A stretch of DNA of 25,838 nucleotides, from contig BFEA01000098.1 in NCBI GenBank assembly GCA_003427395.1, forward strand, positions 2,584,049 through 2,609,886. Reading direction: 5' to 3'. This DNA comes from Chara braunii (Eukaryota > Streptophyta > Charophyceae > Charales > Characeae). Below are positions 17,741 to 25,838 of this stretch, one piece after another (position 1 is the first letter of the stretch; each line of letters begins with the position of its first letter). The translations under genes were made by a program, and so were the position numbers. Below the pieces are notes generated by a model. That model was not told the DNA's origin and searched no databases. It saw only the letters and a list, made by a program, of their open reading frames with translations.

Positions 17741-18325
17741 TAAGCCTACAACTAAATGTGCTTGGCACACAGGGGCCAAAACCCACAAGGTTGCTTTTGT
17801 CAAACAAGCTCCAGTAACAAGTGGATATATCCTGAATGGTCTGTCATGCAACCGCTAACTTTCTCCACACTCAGCATTATTCGATTCTAACTAATTACCT
17901 CTGATTCTGCTGAGAGGAAATAAGTGAGATCTTGCCTCAGAGAAAAACTATTCATTTGTCTGATTTCTTTCCATAAGATTCCTTTCCACGGGTCGGATTG
18001 ATGATGTGTTCAAGTGTGTTGGGAGAAGGAAGGGAACTCGGATAAGATAATCCCAAAAGGGGATAGGAATGAGATAGTGAAGAAAATATGGAGAGTTACT
18101 GCGACAGTAAAAAGGAAAGTGAACTCTTATTCACTACCTGAAGTGGAAGGGCAACATCCCAAACGATTAGTTGAGGATAGGAGTCAGACAGAAGACACAG
18201 AGTCTAGAAGGAACTTTATAGATCTCAGTTACGAAGAGAGATGTTAAGTTTCTCTTGGACTGTGTTGTGTCTACAGGTTTCGACACTTCGAAGAACTTAC
18301 GGGGGAATCCGTAAGAACAACAATT
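17741..18325. other. Non-coding stretch, nothing recognised
   Basis: A plus-strand frame at 18014-18247 (about 77 codons, no ATG at its start) is Lys/Arg/Glu-rich and could be a fragment of a retroelement polyprotein, but I recognise no motif. Confidence 0.35.
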
Positions 18326-18345
18326 ATGTTATCAATTGATAACAT
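18326..18345. repeat. Perfect 20-bp palindrome
   Basis: Half-site ATGTTATCAA followed by its exact reverse complement. No flanking repeat or gene gives it a role. Confidence 0.85.
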
Positions 18346-19199
18346 GTCGGTATAACTCCGACTCAACTTCCACATGGCTTGATACCCACATCTAAGACAA
18401 GGCCTAAGAAGGGAACAGATAAATCTTCCTCCTGTATCTACACCTAAATTTGGCCAAATCACACTCAAAGGCTTTGAAAATGTGAAGGGTTGGGGTAAAA
18501 AGAGTCAGGTTTAGGAAGGCATGTTGTCTTTCAAGGTTTTGGGGCGTGAGTGGCTTGCTATGAATGGATTAAAGGTTGACGTTTGTAGTGCATTCTGTGT
18601 TTGCATCTGTATGCGTGTATGTGTTTTCCTTGCATCTGCACAGGTGTTGGGCATTTAACTGTCTTCTGAAGTTGGGATCATCTGGGATATTCGGACAACA
18701 GGACACAACAATTGTGAAAGAGAGGTCTACCACTCATTCAGCTGCCCTTGATTTACATACATATATATATATATGTATATATGTGAAAGAGATCGTAGCT
18801 GGTCGTGGCTCAGAAAGTCATTTGTCTAGGTTTCTGTTCGAGAGAAAGAGGGACTATAAAGTGTTCGATTTTGACTTCTCATAAGGTCAACAAAGGAAAC
18901 ATAGAGTCATTGTCATAGTTAGATAAGCGTGGAAGACTGTCTGAGAAGTCGACCTGATTAGATAGTCGGTCCGGAGAATTAGCACATCGGGGCTCGACAA
19001 ACGGGTCAGTCTTAAGGCGTTCTACCGCGCGTATGCCTATGCTACGGCGATCGAGAAAACGCCCTCGGCTGGCCTACCTCTGCGATTGCATGTAAAAGCC
19101 TTCGCACGTGGGTCAGTAGCTCAGCAGGGATACGTCCACCTAAGGGATGGTGACAGCTCCCGCAGGTGGAGGTATGTTGTACCTCGCGGGACCCTAACC
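18346..19199. other. Non-coding stretch with a TA microsatellite
   Basis: A (TA)n core near 18760-18782 sits inside TACATA...TATGTA. An A-box-like TAGCTCAGCAGG lies at about 19117-19128 without a matching B box. Part of this stretch may belong to the LTR that ends at 19350, if that LTR is longer than the minimal version proposed. Confidence 0.4.
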
Positions 19200-19350
19200 T
19201 GTCGTAGAGAGTCGCGAGAGGTATAGCACGTGCGCACGGTCGGAGTGGTGTTTTAGTAAAAGTAAAAAAAAGAGACTCCTGCGTGACACGACCGTGAGGT
19301 CCGACACAAAAACTACTTTGCGTCTGGGTGTGAGACCGCCGCGCGCGACA
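19200..19350 (+). repeat. LTR 3' end (minimal candidate LTR)
   Basis: The right end, ...GCGCGACA, lies two bases before a tRNA-Asp primer-binding site, which fixes it as the 3' end of a 5' LTR. The nearest upstream TGTCG, complementary to the terminal CGACA, is at 19200 and would give a 151-bp LTR. A longer LTR starting near 18967 (AGTCGGTCC) is also possible. An A/T-rich TTTTAGTAAAAGTAAAAAAAA segment near 19250-19269 could act as promoter. No second copy is visible in the window, so the left boundary is uncertain. Confidence 0.5.
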
Positions 19351-19352
19351 GG

Positions 19353-19371
19353 TGGCGCCGTTGCCGGGGAT
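19353..19371 (+). other. Primer-binding site for tRNA-Asp
   Basis: TGGCGCCGTTGCCGGGGAT is the reverse complement of the 3' end of plant-type tRNA-Asp including CCA (from memory of that tRNA). It starts two bases after an LTR-type CA end, the normal layout for initiating minus-strand DNA synthesis. tRNA-Asp priming is known from several plant Ty3/gypsy lineages. A 19-base match is very unlikely by chance. Confidence 0.88.
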
Positions 19372-22300
19372 CTCGCTTCCTAGCCGAGGTCCTCAGTGAA
19401 CAAACTCGGGTTTGGTAAGTCGATGATCTAGGCAAAACGACAACTCTAATCTACTTACCGAGTTATAATTTAACCAAGGATTCTGAGTGGGGAGTGCGCA
19501 AGGGTGGTCATAGCGTATAAACCACTTGAGGATTTGTATAACGGAATAGGTACTAGGAGCGAATAGGTGGTACAAGTAAGGCGATAGTCAGTGAGAACTT
19601 GTGACAAGGGTCGCCCTTGAAAGTGAAAGGAGAAGTATTTCATTGATAGTAATTTGAGGATATCTAGAATCTCTCAAAGACCGACGGTATTGGGTTAGAT
19701 AACTTTAAAGGCTCTATTGTCTAACTATTATCCTCACAGTAATATAACACCAAGGGCCGTGGGACTGGTACAAGAATGGGAAGAGGTGGCAGACAAGGGA
19801 AGGTCACCGAGAGGCTTATAGATCTGATCAAGGAATGGGAAGATTGGGGGAAGGAAGACGAAAGGCTAGAAGAGAAGGAAGAAGGGGTAGAGGCTCGTAG
19901 GCATCAGGATGAGTGGAGTGAGTGTACCCCGTCTCTGCGGAAGATGACATATTATAAATGTGAGAGGCACTATGGCACCTCACCTCTGCGTTGTGAGTCA
20001 TGAAGCCGCCGTCGCTTCGGGTCTTATCCAACGCTTTCTTCCTCTGCTCAAGAACGAAACAATTGATCGTCCTTCCTCACTCCTGCCAGCTAGAGTTCCA
20101 GTCAACGCCTCATATTCCTGATCCTTCTGCCGTCTCTCAATTCGCATTAGTCAACCGGAGATTACGCGCCTCCCTTGTGATATTCTTGTTATGTCAACTA
20201 GAGATTTGTAGGTTGATCTCCTACTCGTTGTACAAGAAAGTTATATGAACCATTGAACGAGCATTTAAGAGAGTCAAGGATTGACATGTGAAAAAGTTAA
20301 GGATAGGCAAGGTGTAGTGAGAAAGATGTCAGGGTCTCCAGGGAGTGACTTTAGGAGGTGAGGATATGAGAAAGTTGCATATGATACTTATTGTCAATAA
20401 GTAAAGTCCGGTTATTTAGCTGGGAGATAGAAATTGAAGAAGGTGATAATGTGTTAATTTAAGCATGTATTAAACTAGAAACTTGAGAGGTAAGACAAGT
20501 GAGATGAGGGGATAGTTGAACGATAGAGATGGATTGAGCACGTGACTCGTGCATGTGAGTTGACTCATTTAAGACTTTTGTTGGTCTAAGGGTTGTAATG
20601 GCAAGGAGAGTTTATGGATGGAGGCCTGTTTAAATGGGCAAACAGAATGAATAGAACGTATTATGCCAACTGTAGTTTCTTGCAGGAAGAGGCACATAAT
20701 CCTTAGTAGTTAGTGAGGAAGTGAGGAAGTAGGTGTCGAATCATCTTGTTTTTGTTCGAGTTGAAGGCTATATTCGGGCATGAGGGTAGTTGCTTAAAGT
20801 CATCCACCCATGACCATCTACTTGAATATACAAATGAAATCTAAGCGCTTAAATTCATTCTCTTAAGACCATTCATTTGAAATTATCCTTTTAAAAATTA
20901 TCCATTTATGTCAGTCTATTTTATGCATTTATTCATGGACAATTGTTTGAGTTGTCTGTCTGAGTTTATTTATTCCAGATTGTGCACTTAAATTCATTCG
21001 TCCGAGCTAATCAAATTCCGTTATTCATCTATGTTTATTTCATTTGAGTCAATACATATGGATTGCTCTCCTTATGAAGGATAGAGAAGCTACGCAGAAT
21101 CCACGTCCGATGCGGGATCGGGGGTGAATGGAGTGATCAACTCCCTGAGAAAAAAAATTCTCTCGAGAGTTGGTCAATGTGTAGGATCTACCCTTGGGGG
21201 AGTTACAATCCTAAGTTATCCTTTCCCTGACAAGATGGCTAGAAGGAGCTATAAATCTGTCTTCTAAGGTAGTAGTGAGACCCGCGCTGAAACTATGTTC
21301 CTGGTCCATAGTGGGGTATTGTCAGCTGACCCTTTGAGGAATGGTGACTACATTACTACTGAGAAGGAGGAAAGTGTTTGAACCTTGTTAGACTACGGTC
21401 TATGATGGAGGCAACTACTGCATGCCGCAAGGAGGTAAGGGGGTGATTCCCCAACTATCCTTGTGTCAAGTGGGTTCATCATCACGAGAAAGGGATATGT
21501 CATCCTGGGACGTGTACGGTGAGGTTGTCTACTAATTAACCAAAGTTTGCAAGGAACAGATACTGAAATCGGAGGGTGAAGCAGTGAGGCTTGGTCCTTG
21601 AGCGGGGCTCGAGAGCCTAAGATGTTATCCCTTTAGGGGATTACACTGCCTCTTGACACAATATACTCCTGTCAAAGCCATGGAGTAGACTGTAGTACTC
21701 TCATTATCTTTGCATCCAAAAACATTTATCATTAAAATTTTGTGGATTACAGCATAATTATTGCCTATGATCATAACAGATACCGTAAGTTTTTCATCAT
21801 CACCAAAGCATACATATGCTTGTTAGGCTTGTCTCTTTGCTGCTAAAACTATTTACATACTCAACTATTATAATTAATGCATTACTATCGCAATGTACTA
21901 TTATGACCTACTTTTGAATGGTCTTAGGCGTTGGAAATTAACAATGGTAGTAAGATATGGAGTCAGTATCCATTGTTATAGAAGTTAGAAATGCCGAGCA
22001 GTTTGTGTTCCCCTCAGCGCCGTTGTACCCAAGTTTCTTGTGGGGGAGTATTTCGGAGGACGAGAGAAAATAAAGGCAGGAGCGAAGGCTGGTTTGGTAA
22101 GTATGAGAATGAGAACACAAACATTATAGAAGCGAGGTAGATACGGTCTGTATCTAGAAATGAGATTCGTACTCCTTAACAAAGAACTTCAAATCACAAG
22201 TTACATTGTTAGCGCCTACACTGATTTCCACGATCCAAATGAGAGGTTTGAACACTTGGATGAACTCCAAATGGAGGTATGCAGGTAGATGAATGTTATT

Positions 22301-22552
22301 ACTTCCTCCAATCTATGACTAGCGACTTATGGTCCTGTTCAAGTGTCTTTTCATACATCAGTTTGTGTTATTCGCACCTTTAAGGTCAGTGCAAGAGATG
22401 ATTGCTCTATCAAATTGATATCTTAAGTTTATGCCCTAATGTCCTTTTGGACTTGTTAAGGTGGGAAAAGAAGAGTTTATTGGACATCATCTTCGACTTA
22501 CGGCCCGACGCTTCGTCGCTTGCTGTATTTGTACAGGATAGCGGCGACAGCC
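19372..22552. other. Leader and intervening DNA between PBS and gag
   Basis: The 3.2 kb between the primer-binding site and gag is long for a leader. A donor-like TTTGGTAAGTCG lies near 19409-19420 and an acceptor-like TTGTACAG at about 22529-22536, so a spliced leader is conceivable but unproven. A plus-strand frame at 19776-20003 (about 75 codons, ATG, rich in Glu/Lys/Arg) is unrecognised. Positions about 20780-21060 are AT-rich with recurring CTTAAATTCATTC words. Otherwise I see no gene, so insertions or decay are likely. Confidence 0.4.
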
Positions 22553-23641
22553 ATGGCTGAAGATGGTGGTTTGACTAAAATCCTTTTTCGGAGAAACTCG
22601 TCTCTCGCTAAAGTGTTGACACGCGAGTCTGTACACGAGTCGATGCCCCCAGACCTTAGAACTCTATTGTTTCACGGAAAAAATCTCGCTAACTTTTTGC
22701 GCGATTACCGCAACCTCAGCCTGATGAGGGAGTGGGATGAGAGGGCGATGTTGGCTATGCTTCCTTTGTTCGTATGTGAGGAGTTGAGCGAGGAAGTATA
22801 CGATTTCATGCTGAGATCGCGAACTTGGAGTGAATTCGAGAGTTCGTTAAGCTTGAGGTTTTCCGAAAACGAAATCGACAGTCAGCATTGTGAAAACCCT
22901 GAACGAATGATCGGTGGTACGTTAGCACAAGGGAAAATAGATAGTATACGAAGGGAGGTGAGAGAATTGGAAGAGAGAATGACGCAACTAGAGAGGGACA
23001 GAAAAAGTAAGCGAAAGGTCCCAGAGAAAATGTCGGATGGGCTAGCTAGTGGGAGTGGAGGGAAGACGAATGATGATAATCAAGGATCTTCCCGACCTGC
23101 GAAAGCTGAGAAGAAGCAATGTGATAACCAAGCTGGAGAAAGAGGTGTAAACATGATTGAGATAGAAGAAGAACCTAGACCTCAGAAGTTGACCAAGGCC
23201 CAGAGGAAGGCAAGAAACAGAACTCAAAAGATTCGTGACCGTGGTGAAGGTCAAGTTTGGGGAAGAGGTCAAGGCAATGGTGGACGAGGAAGTGGTGGTC
23301 ATGGCAATAAGAGTCATGAAGGTAACAGTAGAGGAAGTGATAGCAAAGGCAATGAGAGAGGTGGCAATAAAAATTAAAACACCATCAAGATCCAAAGTGG
23401 TTAAGAAATTCGTCAAGGATCTGGGAAAGGAAAGGTGGATTTGAAGAGTGCGGTCTGCAGGCATTGTGCCCAAGAAGGGCACATAATGAGGTTTTGCCAT
23501 GTCAGGAAGGCTGATGAAGCGAATGGTCTAATAAGCACCAATATTGAAGGAGGTGTTTATGACAAATTTGGGAACCTCTTTGACCCAAACATACCTGGAG
23601 GAACGAGACATGAAGCCTTGCGACGAGAGTACGAATGGTAG
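22553..23641 (+). pseudogene. gag: LTR-retrotransposon Gag with two in-frame stops
   Basis: Gag forms the particle that packages element RNA. The chosen ATG sits in GCCATGG, an ideal initiation context; the frame is also open 11 codons upstream. The N-terminal part (about residues 40-115 from the ATG) has the W-D-E...L-P-L-F-V...E-L pattern and helical character of retrotransposon Gag. A coiled-coil-like heptad segment (R-R-E-V-R-E-L-E-E-R) follows, then a basic and Gly/Asn-rich region. TAA codons at 23375-23377 and 23402-23404 interrupt it, yet the same frame continues into a CCHC zinc knuckle, C-x2-C-x4-H-x4-C, at 23456-23497, and a conserved-looking tail to TAG 23639-23641. Protease and pol do not follow recognisably. 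It belongs with the LTR/PBS at 19350 by strand and order. Confidence 0.82.
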
Positions 23642-25403
23642 ATCGGAACAAAAGACCTGTATTAGCGACAGAAAATTGCAATGTCATTTGATAATAAGGA
23701 TACTTCATGGATGATTGTAAGGTACTAGCAAGGTACATTGAGTTGGGAATGACTAAGTATCAAATACGCGGAAGATTGGTGACCATCACTGGGCAGATAA
23801 TCCGAGGGTGGAAGAGTGGAGCCCGATAGGATATTGGGATTGGTCATCACTTTCCTAGATTAAAGACAAGTGGGTGTATGAACTTCTAAATAAATTAAGG
23901 TGTTTGTTGGGTACGAGAGAACATTGAAGTAGAGTGCAGTCTGAAAATGGGACAAGTTTCTTCTCCTTGAGAGTTTTGATAAGATAAAGGTTTAGAGTAG
24001 ATGATAGTATAAGAAAATACATTGATATTTTGAGGATAAGCATGAGGATGAGAGGGATGAGTCGGAAGTCTGACGCATTATAACATACTTTATATTTATA
24101 TATGTATCCAAAGGGGATGAGCTCGTGACCACAAGCACTTTCACATTGCGAGTGAATCCTTGTCTATGGTTTGAGTCTTTTTGTGAGTCAGTATCTCCCT
24201 TTGTCTATTGGACTCATATGAGGCCTAGAGATGGTGGTAGAGGAACGGGCGGGTCAGTGCTTTGTGTGAAAGTCAATGAAAGTTTGTATGACCAAGATAT
24301 TGGAAGGATTGATTATATGTTTGAGAAAACCATGCCACGACATGGACAAACTTTTTTCAATGAGTGAAAACCTTTTGCAATCATTTTTCCTTTGAATGAG
24401 ATGTTTGTTTTGGTGGTTTCAGACAAGCAAAGAGTCAACAAATATTTATTTGAAAAATAATGATTTTTTTTATATATATAATATAAATGACCCTGAGGTG
24501 CGTGCCTCACCGAGCTATGATCAAAGACTTGGAGGGCACAACCCTGAGTGGCAGCCTGACGAATGCTCAATTATTATCTCATTTATTTGGTTTATTTAAA
24601 AAGCATCGTTCATCCACCCCAAGGGTTAACCTGAGGGCATAAATTACCAAGCCTATGGTGAAAAATTGGCATCGTTGGGACGTAACTCCCAGCGTTGGCT
24701 GCTAACCAAGTATAACCAGGCAGCGGACCTTCTGGTTTTGGCCCAGAGTTGGGACCTGAAGGGCGACCGCCCTAGTGAGGGAATCAACTCAGGTAGTTAC
24801 TAGAGGGGTCGAGAGTCAGGTTTAGAAACTGGGTAAAACCCAGGATAGGAGGATTTACCCGTTATTGCGTGACCAATACGGGAACCACTTTTAATATAAC
24901 AACACAGTGAGCCGCAGCTCCGGCCGGATCAGCAGGATTGTGGTGGGTCATGATGGAGACCGTTGTCCTCCTGTATTAGACTTCGGGCAGGACGACAGAC
25001 AACTTTGGATTGTGATATCAAGAGTTGAACACCCAAGATCTCGGTTAGGACCCGCGTTTGACGGGTTGAGTTCGCACGTGGACACCGACCCTGAAAACAA
25101 CCAACGAATACCTGGGCCAAATACTAAGGGTGTGGGGGAAGGAAAGGTGCGTTGACATACTTAACTATTTCATGTACTGTAGTACAGATCAAGTATCCCC
25201 ACTTCGAGTCATTAAATTAATGTTATGTGGGAGACCCAGGTTGAAATCCCGGCAGTAATAATGAAAAGTAAGGTGACGGCAGCAATCCTGAAACCAAATT
25301 TCATTCCAAGATTCGGATTTGACGATTTGCTTGTCGGAAAACATCTTTTATTTGCATATAGTTCTCCAGCGACGGGGACGTCGCTTAATAGGGTTTTGGA
25401 TAC
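23642..25403. other. Degenerate stretch after gag; no pol recognised
   Basis: Stops are frequent in all frames. A plus frame at 24125-24367 (80 codons, near-start GTG/ATG) has no motif I recognise. AT-rich DNA lies at about 24440-24490. Near 25232-25246 the sequence AGGTTGAAATCCCGG resembles a tRNA B-box/T-arm with one mismatch. The pol of the plus-strand element is either deleted, decayed beyond recognition, or never present (a non-autonomous element). Confidence 0.45.
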
Positions 25404-25838
25404 TGTCGGACCAAATACACTTACAAGGGTATTTGGCCATGCTTTTGCATTCGACACGGTGACGGCGTCGGCTACCATGATGGAGCCAGTCTGGAATAGA
25501 GAGGGTGTGCACGCTTGAGCGTAACACTTGAAACAGTTTCCTCGACTATTGAAGTCGGGGACAAAAATCGGTGAGAAACTTTTGTTAAGTATGTACGCGT
25601 GTTGTTATGACGCGCGCCACGATGATTAGGATCAGTAGTAATACCCCTAGACAGAAGAGGTCGAAGGGTCAGTTGGGTTAATGTTGTGTTAGGTAGGTCT
25701 ACGACACGCACTGAGATTTGGTCTGGTACCTGTCTGTCTACCGGTACCAGGGGTTTAAAAATTTTCGTCTTTCCGTACTCGGCCTCCGAGTCGAGTACCC
25801 GCTGCATCTACCTCTACGTGGAGTGATACCGGCCTACC
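25404..25838. repeat. LTR-like repeat, copy 2 (cut by window end)
   Basis: This is the direct repeat of 8248-8682, about 95% identical, starting at the same TGTCGGACC. The left flank (TTAATAGGGTTTTGGATAC) is unrelated to the RT that flanks copy 1, which fixes the repeat boundary to within one or two bases. The two copies are 17.2 kb apart; nothing between them makes them a convincing LTR pair of one element. Confidence 0.8.

Noticed and set aside
19110-19180. tRNA gene starting from TAGCTCAGCAGG
   Set aside because: A box only; no B box at the right distance and no cloverleaf.
24662-24680. Second PBS-like sequence (TTGGCATCGTTGGGACG)
   Set aside because: Only about 10 of 17 bases match the tRNA-Asp PBS and no LTR-type CA precedes it.
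25225-25518. Plus-strand 97-codon frame crossing the left boundary of repeat copy 2
   Set aside because: It spans the junction between unrelated flank and repeat, so only the right third is shared with copy 1. No tyrosine-recombinase or other motif could be matched, and the shared part has several replacement changes.
8248-25838. The two 435-bp repeats as the LTR pair of one 17-kb element
   Set aside because: No polypurine tract or primer-binding site adjoins either copy, the gag lies near the wrong end for a plus-strand element, and a separate LTR end plus PBS lies at 19350 between them.

Overview
The window looks like intergenic, transposon-rich DNA from a large eukaryotic genome. No intact host gene, rRNA, complete tRNA, CRISPR array or bacterial-style operon can be supported. 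A green-lineage host, possibly a charophyte alga such as Chara, is my best guess. It rests on a primer-binding site matching plant-type tRNA-Asp, a short CCCTAAA telomere-type tract, large Ty3/gypsy remnants with split-off 3' reading frames that resemble (from memory, unchecked) charophyte proteins, and heavy (TTA)n/(GA)n/(GT)n microsatellites. This is inference, not identification.

Layout. 1-3285: (CT)n and T-rich DNA, a weak broken coding candidate (624-1168, minus) and a 128-bp inverted repeat carrying facing CCAAT boxes (2289-2416). 3286-8247 (minus): the 3' part of a Ty3/gypsy LTR retrotransposon. Read 5' to 3' it has the end of reverse transcriptase, RNase H, a PHD-type zinc finger, integrase (HHCC, DDE core, C-terminal domain), then a stop/start overlap (ATGA) into an acidic, SR-tailed accessory ORF, and remnants of a second accessory ORF. 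Gag, protease and most of RT are missing because a repeat beginning TGTCGG abuts the RT at 8248. 8248-8682 and 25404-25838 are about 95% identical direct copies of that LTR-like repeat.

8683-10500: tRNA-like promoter motifs around a 22-bp perfect palindrome, a GAA/GAG-rich tract, and a 167-bp tandem duplication, each copy with a 29-codon minus-strand ORF ending at a consensus splice donor. 10560-16500: a repeat field in which microsatellites sit between diverged duplicated blocks of about 110, 370 and 420-465 bp. 16881-16900: interstitial telomere-type repeat. 17210-17740: a higher-order tandem array of period 161 bp whose subunits can form hairpins.

19200-23641 (plus): a second, different LTR-retrotransposon relic. 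It shows an LTR 3' end (CA), a tRNA-Asp primer-binding site, a long leader, and a Gag gene with two in-frame TAA stops ahead of its CCHC zinc knuckle. No pol follows before the second LTR-like repeat at the right edge.

The most notable object is the minus-strand element: a PHD finger between RNase H and integrase would be a plausible histone-reading targeting module, and the coupled acidic 3' ORF has no function I recognise. All genes described are broken here, so function can only be inferred for intact relatives.
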